Shown: in pieces, positions 23,429 through 31,258 of the stretch
Position numbering within the stretch: the stretch's first letter is position 1
How the letters are laid out: each line of letters begins with the position of its first letter
Assembly (NCBI RefSeq): GCF_001854805.1
Contig: NZ_MBLO01000242.1
Location: 1-54,701, forward strand
DNA: 54,701 nt
Origin: Pseudofrankia coriaricola
GTDB lineage: Bacteria > Actinomycetota > Actinomycetes > Frankiales > Frankiaceae
Direction: 5' to 3'
Translations under genes and position numbers: made by a program
Notes under the pieces: generated by a model
The model's database searches: none
What the model was told of the DNA's origin: nothing
What the model saw: the letters and a program-made list of their open reading frames with translations, nothing else

Positions 23429-25233
23429 CCCGCGAAGACAGGCCTGGCGACGCGGACGACGGCGACCGCGACGGCGATGGCCGGGACGCCGCGCGCGCGG
23501 GCGGGGCCGGGTCGCCGCTGCGACGGCTGGTGCGGTGGCTAGCCGGGAGCGCGCGGGGGAGCGAGATAGTCGCCACCGACCCGGTGGTCGGCGGCGGGGT
23601 CGATCCGGACGGGCCGCTGGTACCGGGCTGGCAGGTCGCCAAGGTGTGGCTCGTGGTGGCGGCCCGGTGGATACGGCACTCGGCCCGGACGACGGCGGCC
23701 TGGGCGGGGCGGCGGCGCCGGACGCGGCGCGGGCGGGCGCTGCTGGCGGGGCTGCTCGCCCTGCTGGTCGCGCTCCCGACGGGCCTGACGCTCGGCCTGC
23801 TCACGCTGCGCGACGGGCGGGCCGGCGGCGGGCCGGGTGGCTCGCGAGGGCCGCAGGTGATGCGGATCGGGGTGATGGCTCCGCTGTCCGGCGACCTCGG
23901 CAACATCGGCGGGTCGGTGCGCGACGCGGTGGCGCTCGCCGTCGACGAGTCCAACAAGTCCGAGGCGATTCCCGGCTGGAAGGCCGAGCTGGTCGCCAAG
24001 GACGACCTTTCCCGGCCCGACGGGGGAGCCGCCGCCGCCGAGGCGTTCGCCGAGGACTCGGCGCTGGTGGGGGTCGTCGGGCCGCTCAGCTCCAACGTCG
24101 CCCGGATCGCGGTGCCGGTGCTGGACGCCGGCGGCATCCCGGTCGTCTCGCCGTCCAACGGCGAGCCAGAGCTCACCGCGCAGGATGAGCCGCCCTACAT
24201 CCGCAAGCGCCCCTACGACCGCTACTTCCGGCTCAGCGGCAGCGACGCGGTGCAGGCCAAGGCGGGCGCCGACTATGCCGTGCACGTCCGGCACCGGACG
24301 AAGATCATCGTCGTCGACGGCGGGCCCTTCTACGGAGACACGCTCGCCGGGCGCTTCGCCAGCTACGCCATCGCGGCCGGCGCCGAGGTGCTGACCACCT
24401 ACCAGGTGAAGGGCGACGGCGCCGACGGGAAAGAGGTCCAGGAGGTCGCCGAGGGCATCCAGGAGTTCAACCCGGACCTCGTGTACACCTCCACCGGCTA
24501 CCTGTTCGCCAGCGCGCTGCGCCAGCGGATGGCCGACGAGGCGATCTCGGTCCAGATTCTCGGAACCGACGCCATGCTCAGCGCCCGCTACCTCGACTCC
24601 GCCGGCGAGGCGGCCGAGGGTGACCTGGCCACCGACCTCGCCGTGCCGCTGTCCCGCCTGCCCGCCGCCGGCGCCTTTGCCGACGAGTACCTGAAGCGCT
24701 GGGGACCGGTCGTCGGCGGCCCGGAGCAGCCCGCCGTTCCCGACAAGAAGACCGGCTCGCCGACGCCGACGCCGTCGGCCGGCGCGGCTGGTTCGGCGGC
24801 CCCGCCGGGCGCCGGTTCCGCTCGCCCGGGCGGGAGCGACGGCCAGGACCGGGACGGGCAGGGCATGAACACGCCCGGCGGGTCCGGATCGAGTGCGCCG
24901 GGCGCGAGGGTCTCGGGTGAGGATGGCTCGGGCCGCGGCGACGAGCCGCTGGCGGTGACTGGGCAGGAGGCGGACATGATCCCCGCGCTGGCCGCCTACG
25001 CCTATGACTCCGCTCGGGCCCTGCTGCGCGCCGCCGCCGTCGTGCTCCCCGGCCGGGTGGCGGTCGACGACGCGACCAGGGCGGCGATCGCCGCCCAGAT
25101 CGCCCGGGGCTCGTTCGCCGGCGTCACCGGCCAGGTCGCGTTCGACGCCTTCGGTGACCGTCGAGACCCAGCCGCCGTGATCTACGCCATCGTCAACGGC
25201 CGCTTTGTCCCCACGGTCATTCCGGCCAGGTAG
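23425..25233 (+). CDS. membrane-anchored branched-chain amino-acid-type binding protein
   Basis: A 602-residue protein. Residues 1-104 are a charged, Arg-rich cytoplasmic region; about 105-130 are one membrane helix (LLAGLLALLVALPTGLTLGLL). From about 140 a type-I periplasmic-binding fold begins (MRIGVMAPLSGDLGNIGGSV, VVGPLSSNVARIAVPVLDAGGIPVVSPSN), as in LivJ/LivK proteins. A Gly/Ser/Pro insertion of about 90 residues interrupts the C-terminal lobe. It is anchored by a helix rather than a lipobox. GTG at 23425 overlaps the regulator stop (GTGA). The fold also occurs in sensory receptors, so ligand sensing rather than uptake is possible. It is unusually long for the family (about 400). Confidence 0.85.
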   Translation: MTREDRPGDADDGDRDGDGRDAARAGGAGSPLRRLVRWLAGSARGSEIVATDPVVGGGVDPDGPLVPGWQVAKVWLVVAARWIRHSARTTAAWAGRRRRTRRGRALLAGLLALLVALPTGLTLGLLTLRDGRAGGGPGGSRGPQVMRIGVMAPLSGDLGNIGGSVRDAVALAVDESNKSEAIPGWKAELVAKDDLSRPDGGAAAAEAFAEDSALVGVVGPLSSNVARIAVPVLDAGGIPVVSPSNGEPELTAQDEPPYIRKRPYDRYFRLSGSDAVQAKAGADYAVHVRHRTKIIVVDGGPFYGDTLAGRFASYAIAAGAEVLTTYQVKGDGADGKEVQEVAEGIQEFNPDLVYTSTGYLFASALRQRMADEAISVQILGTDAMLSARYLDSAGEAAEGDLATDLAVPLSRLPAAGAFADEYLKRWGPVVGGPEQPAVPDKKTGSPTPTPSAGAAGSAAPPGAGSARPGGSDGQDRDGQGMNTPGGSGSSAPGARVSGEDGSGRGDEPLAVTGQEADMIPALAAYAYDSARALLRAAAVVLPGRVAVDDATRAAIAAQIARGSFAGVTGQVAFDAFGDRRDPAAVIYAIVNGRFVPTVIPAR

Positions 25234-25560
25234 TCCGCCGCTCCTGGATCCTCGCCGGCCGCGCCGGCCGCGCCGGCCGCGCCGGCCGCAGCGGCCGCCG
25301 CGACCTCGGCTGCGCGCGCCCGATTGGTGATCTTCTGTCTGGCCGGACACGGTGCTGGCCCGGCGAGACTACAAAAAGTGACGACACGCTTACATTTAGC
25401 TTTTGGTTTGGCCTGATCGGCCGTTAGTTTGCCGGCCGTCCGGCGATCGTCGGGCCCGCGTGGGCGCCTCCCGGGTGCCGGGCCCCCACCGGTCCGCGCG
25501 AGCGGGTCGGTGGGGATGCAACGCCCACACGGTCGGCATGGCTGGGCGAAGGGACAGACC
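25234..25560. other. intergenic with tandem repeat and AT-rich promoter region
   Basis: 327 bp between the two binding-protein genes. It contains four 9-bp GC repeats (25252-25287) that may end the upstream transcript, and an AT-rich segment (about 25368-25420) that is the likely promoter of the second binding-protein gene, giving a leader of about 140 nt. Such a long leader is a candidate target for the ANTAR regulator, though I could not draw two clear ANTAR hairpins. Confidence 0.5.
25252..25287. repeat. four tandem 9-bp GC repeats
   Basis: Units of GCGCCGGCC (the first starting with T) stand in a row 19 bp after the stop of the first binding-protein gene. Each unit contains a GGCC/GCCGGC self-complementary core, so the region can fold. 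Confidence 0.8.
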
Positions 25561-26739
25561 ATGGATGGTCTGGGTCGGCGGCTTCGGCTGCTGGGAGCTG
25601 TCGCGGCGGTGGCCGCGGTAGCGGTGGCGGCGGCCGGATGCGGCGGGGGCGACGACAAGGCCGAGGCGAAGAAGGAGTTCGCGATCGGCTTCCAGGGTCC
25701 GCTGTCCGGCGAGAACCAGCAGCTGGGCATCAACGCGTACAACGGCATGCTGACGGCCGTCGACTCGGCCAACCGGAGCGGTACGCTGCCGTTCACGCTG
25801 CGTATCGTCGCCTCCGACGACCAGGGCTCCCCCGAGCAGGGCCCGACCGCCGCGCAGAAGCTCGTCGACAACTCGCGGGTCATCGCCGTCGTCGGCCCGA
25901 TCTTCTCCGGCGCGACAAAGTCCAGCGAGCCGCTGTACAGCCAGGCCGACCTGCTGTCGGTGAGCCCGTCCGCGACCAACCCCCAGCTCACCAGCCTCGG
26001 GTTCGGCAGCTTCTTCCGGGTGATCGCGCCGGACACCATCCAGGGTGCCGCCGCCGCGGACTACATCGCCAAGGCGCTGAAGGCCAAGCGGGTGTTCTCG
26101 CTCGATGACCGCAGCGACTACGGCGCCGGCCTCTCCACCGCGCTCGAGAAGGCGCTGAAGGCCCACAACGTCACCGTCACCCATGACAGCGTCAACCCGA
26201 CCAAGGACTACACCTCCGAGGCGACGAAGATCACCGCGGCCGGTCCCGACGCGGTCTACTACTCGGGGTACTACGCCGAGTTCGCGCTGCTGGTGAAGGC
26301 GCTGCGCGGCAAGGGCTACGAGGGCAGGATCCTCGCGGGCGACGGCTCCAACGACGACCAGCTCATCGAGCAGGCCGGCGCCGACACGGCCGAGGGCGCG
26401 CTGCTCACCTGCGCCTGCGGCGACGCGAACTCCGACCCGAAGGCGGCGTCCTTCGTCGCCGAGTTCAAGCGGGTGAACAGCGGCACCAAGCCCGGTACCT
26501 ACTCCGGCGAGGCCTACGACGCCACCCAGGCGATCATCTCGGTGCTCACCAAGGAGGGCACGGGCGCCACCCGCGCCTCGGTCCTCAGCGGCTTCCGCGC
26601 CGTCGACATGCCTGGCGTCACCAAGCAGATCAAGTTCGACGGCCACGGCGAGGTCCAGGGCTCGACGGTGTACGTGTACGAGGTCCGGGGCGGCAAGCGG
26701 GTCGTCCTCGGCCCGACGACCGCGCTGCTCAAGCCGTGA
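25561..26739 (+). CDS. livK: branched-chain amino-acid ABC transporter binding lipoprotein
   Basis: A 392-residue LivJ/LivK-type protein. The signal peptide has a basic n-region, an Ala/Val core and lipobox AAAGC with lipid-bearing Cys27. The mature part shows IGFQGPLSGENQQLGINAYNGM, AVVGPIFSGATKSSEPLYSQADLLSVSPSATNP and YYSGYYAEFALLVKALR, the usual two-lobe pattern. It would bind leucine, isoleucine, valine or a related small molecule outside the membrane and deliver it to LivH/LivM. ATG 25561 is fixed by the signal peptide. The stop overlaps a GTG (GTGA) that opens an 84-codon ORF before livH. Ligand specificity is not readable. Confidence 0.93.
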   Translation: MDGLGRRLRLLGAVAAVAAVAVAAAGCGGGDDKAEAKKEFAIGFQGPLSGENQQLGINAYNGMLTAVDSANRSGTLPFTLRIVASDDQGSPEQGPTAAQKLVDNSRVIAVVGPIFSGATKSSEPLYSQADLLSVSPSATNPQLTSLGFGSFFRVIAPDTIQGAAAADYIAKALKAKRVFSLDDRSDYGAGLSTALEKALKAHNVTVTHDSVNPTKDYTSEATKITAAGPDAVYYSGYYAEFALLVKALRGKGYEGRILAGDGSNDDQLIEQAGADTAEGALLTCACGDANSDPKAASFVAEFKRVNSGTKPGTYSGEAYDATQAIISVLTKEGTGATRASVLSGFRAVDMPGVTKQIKFDGHGEVQGSTVYVYEVRGGKRVVLGPTTALLKP

Positions 26740-26990
26740 CCCCTGCCGACGACGCCGCGCCGGTCAGGCCGGCTGGCGACGCCGCTGGCGCCCCCGCATC
26801 GCTGGCGGCGCCAGCCGCGTCCGCGGTCGAGGCTGAGTCCGCGTCAGAGCCCGCCGCGCCGCCACCCGCCGGGTCGCCTGCCGGGTCGACGGCCGCCGCG
26901 GGGGACGGCACCCGCCTGACCGATCTTGCGGGCACCTGGGACCGCCGGGTGCGCACGGCGAAATGGGGAGCGCGATCCGCGCGTGGCTAG
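26736..26990 (+). CDS. small coupled ORF between livK and livH
   Basis: An 84-codon frame starts at a GTG that overlaps the livK stop by 4 bp and ends 8 bp inside livH, so it exactly fills the gap. The product is Ala/Pro/Ser-rich with a more ordered end (RLTDLAGTWDRRVRTAKWG). No membrane helix or known motif is seen. Codon bias is fair. It may be a real small protein, or a bridge that carries ribosomes to livH. Alternatively the gap is simply non-coding, or part of a longer livH from the TTG at 26926. Confidence 0.4.
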   Translation: MTPADDAAPVRPAGDAAGAPASLAAPAASAVEAESASEPAAPPPAGSPAGSTAAAGDGTRLTDLAGTWDRRVRTAKWGARSARG

Positions 26991-27924
26991 CGGGGGGCAG
27001 ATCGCGCGGCTGGCCATCGACGGGCTCGCGGCCGGTGCGGTCTACGCGCTGATCGCGCTCGGCTACACCCTCGTCTACGGCGTGCTGCGGCTGGTCAGCC
27101 TCGCGCATGGCGAGGTGTTCATGCTCGGCGCGTTCGGCGGCCTCTACGCGGCTCGCGCCGCGCTGCCCGCCGGGGCTGCCGGCGCCGGCCCCGGCGTCCT
27201 GGCCTGCATCGGGCTGGTGGCGGCCGGGACCGTCGCCGGCGGCCTCGCCGGCGCGGTGGCCGCGCTCGGCCTCGAGCGGGCCGCCTACCGGCCGCTGCGA
27301 CGCCGGGGCGCGCCGCGGCTCGCGTACCTGGTCAGCGCCGTCGGCGCGTCGATGTTCGCCGTGAGCCTCGCAGGCAAGGAGTTCGGCCGGCGCGACGTTC
27401 CCGTGCCGGGCCTGTTCACCGACCAGACCGTGCTACGCGTCGCCGGCGCCCCCGTCTCCGCGGAGACGCTGGCGGTCGTCACCGCCGCGCTCGGCCTGCT
27501 GCTCGCCGCCGACCGCCTGGTCGCCTGGTCCAGGCTCGGCCGGTCGATCCGGGCGGTGGCGCAGGACGCCGAATGCGCGGTCCTGCTGGGAGTCAGCCTG
27601 GAACGGGTGATCGTCGCGACGTTCGTGCTAGGCGGGGTGCTCGCCGGCGCCGGCGGCTTCCTCTACGCGATGACCTTCCACGCGTCCTACACCATGGGCT
27701 ACGTCCCCGGGATCAAGGCGTTCACGGCCGCCGTCCTCGGTGGCCTCGGCAATGTGCGTGGGGCGCTGGCCGGCGGCCTGCTGCTGGGCCTGGTCGAGAG
27801 CTTCGGCGGCTACTACCTGCTCGACGCGGGCTATCAGGACGTCATCGCCTTCGCCGTGCTGATCGCTGTCCTCCTCCTGCGCCCGTCGGGCCTGCTCGGC
27901 GCCCGCCTCGGACGCCCGGCATGA
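26983..27924 (+). CDS. livH: branched-chain amino-acid ABC transporter permease LivH
   Basis: About 313 residues, a LivH-type inner-membrane permease with eight or so helices. Typical segments: IDGLAAGAVYALIALGYTLVYGVLRLVSLAHGEVFMLGAF at the N-terminus, then AVAQDAECAVLLGVSLERVI (the EAA-like loop contacting the ATPase), GIKAFTAAVLGGLGNVRGALAGGLLLGLVE and a hydrophobic end. GTG 26983 has GGGGAG about 12 nt upstream; a TTG at 26926 is an alternative. Its stop overlaps the livM start (ATGA). It forms the channel with LivM. Confidence 0.93.
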   Translation: MASGGQIARLAIDGLAAGAVYALIALGYTLVYGVLRLVSLAHGEVFMLGAFGGLYAARAALPAGAAGAGPGVLACIGLVAAGTVAGGLAGAVAALGLERAAYRPLRRRGAPRLAYLVSAVGASMFAVSLAGKEFGRRDVPVPGLFTDQTVLRVAGAPVSAETLAVVTAALGLLLAADRLVAWSRLGRSIRAVAQDAECAVLLGVSLERVIVATFVLGGVLAGAGGFLYAMTFHASYTMGYVPGIKAFTAAVLGGLGNVRGALAGGLLLGLVESFGGYYLLDAGYQDVIAFAVLIAVLLLRPSGLLGARLGRPA

Positions 27925-29714
27925 GCGGCGGTCCGGACGAGCCGGCGAGCCCGCCGGCGGGAATGCCGTCTGTCGCCGAGCGGATGGCCCAGCTGCGCGC
28001 CGCGGGCCGGCCGCCGGACGGCTGGGCGGGCGCCGCGGCGACGACGGGCACGGCGGCTGCCGTGGCTGCCGCGGATACCGGGAACGCCGGACATGGCGGG
28101 GATGCCGAGGGTGTCGGGGACGAGGCCGGGCCGGGCCGGTGGTGGCGCCGGCTCGGCGGGTGCCTGGTGCTCGCGGCGCTCGCCGCGCTCGTGACCGGGC
28201 CGTCCGGGAACGCGGACCGGCCGCTCGCCGGGGCCAGCGGGTCGCTCGCGGGGGAGCGCGGCGTCCTCTTCCTCGCCGCCGGGCTGCTGGCCTGGGCGGG
28301 GCTGACCGGCTGGCCGCGGCTGCGCGGCCTGCTCGGGCGCCCGGCCGCGTACCTGACGGGCGTCGCCGCCGAATGGGCGGAGGACGTCCGGGACCGGTCG
28401 GGATCACGCGGCCGGCGGCGCCCGTCGCTGGATGACGCGGCCTCGCGGCGCAGCCGGATGATCGCCGAGGCTCAGCCCCAGCCGGCGGCCCGCGTCGGGC
28501 CGAGGCCGCCGGGCCAGCGCGGGGAAAGCGCCCACCTCGTGCCACCCACGGACCGGACCTGGGCGGTCCGGTCGAACTGGGTGATCTGGCCGGCACCGCC
28601 GGTGCCCACCGAGCCGTCGGTACCCACCGAGCCGCCGGCGCCCACCTCCGGCCGGCTCGCGGCCGGGCTTGCCATGGGCGCGGCGGCGGGAGAGACGGGG
28701 ACGCCGGGCCGGCGGCGCTGGTACCGGCGCCCCTGGGCGCGGGGCGCGGGATACGCGCTGGCGCTGGGGGCCGCGGCGGGCGCGCCGCTGGTCGTCTCGA
28801 CCACGGTGCGGCAGGTGATGGTCAACGACATCGGGCTGTACGCGCTGCTCTCGCTGGGGCTGAGCATCGTCGTCGGGCGTGCCGGCATGCTCGATCTCGG
28901 CTGCGTCGCCTTCTGCGCGATCGGTGCCTACACAGCGGCATATCTGTGCGCCCCGGGGGCGATGCCCTGGCACGCGCCGGTCACCGTCTCGCCGCTGGTC
29001 GCGATGCCAGCGGCGATGGCCGCGGCGGCACTCGTCGGCCTCGCGCTGGGGGCGCCGCTCCTGCGACGGCACGCCGACCTTCTGGCGATCGTAACCCTTG
29101 CCTTCGGAGGGGTCGTCCAACTGGTCGCGAACAACGCCGACGGGATCACCGGCGGCGCCGGCGGCGTGTTCGGGGTGCCGCCGCCGTCGGTGCGGATCGG
29201 TGGCTTCCACTACGCCTTCGGGCTGGACCCGCTGCCGTACTACTACCTGCTGCTCGGCCTGGTCGTGCTGGTCATGGCCGCGCTCGCCGGCTGGGACCGG
29301 TCACGCGCCGCGCGGGCCTGCGCCGCGCTGCGCCAGGACGAGGTGGCCGCCGGGGTCCTCGGTGTCCGCGCCGCGAGGATGAGGCTGCTGGCCTTCACGG
29401 CCGGCGCGGCGGTCGCCGGCCTCGCCGGCGCGGTGCTCGCGACCAAGCAGTTCTTCAACCCGCAGACGTTCAGCCCACAGGCCTCGATGCTCGTGCTCAC
29501 AGTCGTCGTCGCCGGTGGGGCGGGCTCACGCCTCGGCGCCGTCCTCGGCGCCGTCGTCCTGCAGGGCCTGGCCTTCCTCCTGCGCGACCACGTGCCGGCC
29601 GCGGACCGGTTCCTCTACTTCGGCGCCCTGGTCATGATCATGACGGCACTTCGCCCGCGGCGCCTGCTGCCCGCGCGCCTCCGGCTCGGCGGCCCCAGCG
29701 AGGGAGGGCCATGA
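27921..29714 (+). CDS. livM: branched-chain amino-acid ABC transporter permease LivM with large N-terminal extension
   Basis: A 597-residue protein; the usual LivM is about 320-400. The permease core spans about residues 283-590: VNDIGLYALLSLGLSIVVGRAGMLDLGCVAFCAIGAYTAA, LAIVTLAFGGVVQLVANNADGITGGAGGVFGVP, LRQDEVAAGVLGVRAARMRLLAF and the end GAGSRLGAVLGAVVLQGLAFLLRD. The first ~280 residues are extra: an Ala/Gly-rich start, two hydrophobic segments (about 75-95 and 112-130) and an Arg/Pro/Glu linker with PVPTEP-type repeats. ATG 27921 overlaps livH, and its stop overlaps livG. The extension has no function I can name. Confidence 0.92.
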   Translation: MSGGPDEPASPPAGMPSVAERMAQLRAAGRPPDGWAGAAATTGTAAAVAAADTGNAGHGGDAEGVGDEAGPGRWWRRLGGCLVLAALAALVTGPSGNADRPLAGASGSLAGERGVLFLAAGLLAWAGLTGWPRLRGLLGRPAAYLTGVAAEWAEDVRDRSGSRGRRRPSLDDAASRRSRMIAEAQPQPAARVGPRPPGQRGESAHLVPPTDRTWAVRSNWVIWPAPPVPTEPSVPTEPPAPTSGRLAAGLAMGAAAGETGTPGRRRWYRRPWARGAGYALALGAAAGAPLVVSTTVRQVMVNDIGLYALLSLGLSIVVGRAGMLDLGCVAFCAIGAYTAAYLCAPGAMPWHAPVTVSPLVAMPAAMAAAALVGLALGAPLLRRHADLLAIVTLAFGGVVQLVANNADGITGGAGGVFGVPPPSVRIGGFHYAFGLDPLPYYYLLLGLVVLVMAALAGWDRSRAARACAALRQDEVAAGVLGVRAARMRLLAFTAGAAVAGLAGAVLATKQFFNPQTFSPQASMLVLTVVVAGGAGSRLGAVLGAVVLQGLAFLLRDHVPAADRFLYFGALVMIMTALRPRRLLPARLRLGGPSEGGP

Positions 29715-30793
29715 TCCTACCCGAGCCGCGCCGCCGGCCCCCGGCGGTGGTGCCGGCGCGCCCGGGCCCGCGCGTCGGCTGGAAGCCGGACGCGCCGACG
29801 GTGCCCGCGCCGAGCGCGGCGCCGCCGCCGCGGCCGATTCTGGACCTCGCGGGGCTGACGCTGCGCCTAGGCGGCCTGACGAGCCTCGCGGACGTCTCGC
29901 TGCGGCAGCAGCGGGGCACGGTGCTGGCCGTGGTCGGCCCGAACGGCGCGGGCAAGACGTCGCTGCTCGACTGCCTGACCGGAATCCGGCGGCCGAGCCG
30001 CGGCAGCGCCCACTTCTGGCCGACCCGCGGAGACGACGGGCTGGACCGGACGCCGTGGTCCGCCCCTCCGGCGCCCGGGCAGCAGCCCGCCGAGCCGCCG
30101 GCCCACGAGCCGCCGGCCCACGAGCCGCCGGCCCACGAGCCGCCGGCCAGGGCGCGGGCGTCCGCGGGAGCGGGCGGGGCGGAGGGCCCCGGCGTCGAGG
30201 CGGCGCGCAGGCCGGTCGAGCTGTTCGGGCGCTCGGCGCCGGCGGTGGCCCGGCTGGGTATAGCCCGTACGTTCCAGGAGACCAGGCTGTTCGACCAGCT
30301 CACCGCGCTGGACAACATCCGGGTCGGCGTCGAGGCGAAGGCCCGCGGCGACACCTGGCGGGTGCTGCTCCCGAGGTCGCGCGGGCGCCGGGAGATCCGC
30401 GCGGCCAGGTCCGCGGCGTGGGACCTGCTGGAGTTCGTCGGGCTCGCCGACCGGGCGGGCGAACGGGCGGCCAGCCTGCCGCACGGCGCACGGCGGCGGC
30501 TGGAGGTCGCCAGGGCGCTGGGCACCCGCCCGTCCCTGCTGCTGCTGGACGAGCCGGCCGCCGGCGTCACCGCCGCCGACCGGGCCTGGTTCGCCGAGCT
30601 GGTCGGCCGGCTCCAGGCCCGCGGCGTGAGCGTCCTGCTCGCCGAGCACGACCCGCGCCTGGCCCTGGCGGTCGCCGACGCGGTCGTCGTCCTCGAGGCC
30701 GGCGCGGTGGTCGCGACCGGCACGCCCGCCGAGGTCGGCGCCAGCCTCGCCGCCATGGGCGCCTACCGCCCGCCAGGCACGGTGGAGACCTGA
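29711..30793 (+). CDS. livG: branched-chain amino-acid ABC transporter ATPase LivG
   Basis: A 360-residue ATPase of the LivG type. Walker A is GPNGAGKTS (about residue 75), the Q-loop FQETRLFDQLT, the signature region LPHGARRRLEVARAL (LivG proteins usually have LPYG here), Walker B LLLLDEPAAG and switch His in LLAEHD. All catalytic positions are present. A Pro/Ala/His/Glu insertion of about 60 residues follows Walker A and contains a 15-bp coding repeat, so the domain is longer than the usual 250-260. It energises import with LivH and LivM. LivG normally pairs with LivF, but no livF follows; a strong hairpin and polA come next. Confidence 0.92.
   Translation: MILPEPRRRPPAVVPARPGPRVGWKPDAPTVPAPSAAPPPRPILDLAGLTLRLGGLTSLADVSLRQQRGTVLAVVGPNGAGKTSLLDCLTGIRRPSRGSAHFWPTRGDDGLDRTPWSAPPAPGQQPAEPPAHEPPAHEPPAHEPPARARASAGAGGAEGPGVEAARRPVELFGRSAPAVARLGIARTFQETRLFDQLTALDNIRVGVEAKARGDTWRVLLPRSRGRREIRAARSAAWDLLEFVGLADRAGERAASLPHGARRRLEVARALGTRPSLLLLDEPAAGVTAADRAWFAELVGRLQARGVSVLLAEHDPRLALAVADAVVVLEAGAVVATGTPAEVGASLAAMGAYRPPGTVET
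30092..30136 (+). repeat. three 15-bp coding repeats in livG
   Basis: GAGCCGCCGGCCCAC occurs three times in frame, plus a partial fourth copy to 30150, encoding Glu-Pro-Pro-Ala-His units within the LivG insertion. It looks like slippage expansion in a surface loop. Confidence 0.85.
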
Positions 30794-31257
30794 ACCCACT
30801 GATTGGCGCCGAGATGTCAGCTGGCCAATCGGTGGAGGAGGCGGTGAGCGTGGCAAACAGGGAGATGAGTTGGCGGATACGGCGTGCCCGCGTCCGGGAA
30901 CGCACAACAGCCGGCCGCCGCGCGGGCCACGTTGACGCGGTTACCGAACGCTCCTAGCGTCTCACCCGCAGTGTGGGGACCGGGGGCGGGCGAGTAGAAA
31001 ACGTCCTGGCTTGGGGAAGGCCCGGACGGCGCCAAAGCTCGCCCCCGGATCGCCGCTCGTCGCGTCCGCGCGCGCCGGGGAACCGCGCGGCTAGGCCAAA
31101 GTCGCTCCCCCGGAAGATCGGCTGGCGCCGATCTTCCGGGGACCCCTGCGGCGATGATGGCGGAGCCTCGCGTGGCCGGAGGCCGTCAGATACGGCCAGG
31201 CCAAAGGCCACGCGATGATGGCGGAGCCTCGCGTGGCCGGAGGCCGTCAGATACGGC
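30794..31257. other. convergent intergenic region between livG and polA
   Basis: 464 bp. It contains a short plus-strand frame at 30813-30957 that I do not accept as a gene, a strong hairpin (31108-31141) and two copies of a 61-bp repeat (31151-31258) that reach the polA stop codon. No livF is present here. Confidence 0.6.
31108..31141. terminator. 14-15-bp perfect hairpin between livG and polA
   Basis: CCCCGGAAGATCGG and its exact complement flank a 6-nt spacer (a 15th C-G pair leaves loop TGGC). It can terminate both the liv operon and polA. It splits what looks like a further copy of the 61-bp repeat, so it may be an inserted element. Confidence 0.8.
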
Positions 31258-31258
31258 C
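31151..31258 (-). repeat. 61-bp tandem repeat array (copy set A)
   Basis: A 47-bp sequence at 31151-31197 recurs without change at 31212-31258, a 61-bp period. Read on the minus strand, each unit contains the hairpin arms GGCCACGCGA and TCGCGTGGCC (the outer copy is cut short). The array begins at the polA stop codon. Its 33-nt core differs from that of the array at 50851-51007 at only three positions. Confidence 0.85.

Noticed and set aside
25252-25287. Tandem GC repeats considered as CRISPR
   Set aside because: Units are 9 bp with no spacers and no cas genes anywhere in the window.
30813-30957. 47-codon ORF after livG (with an internal GTG preceded by GGAGGAG)
   Set aside because: Weak codon bias and Arg-rich composition; it is too short to be livF and shows no ABC motif.
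31151-31258. 61-bp arrays considered as CRISPR
   Set aside because: The whole 61-bp unit is repeated head to tail with near identity and no unique spacers.
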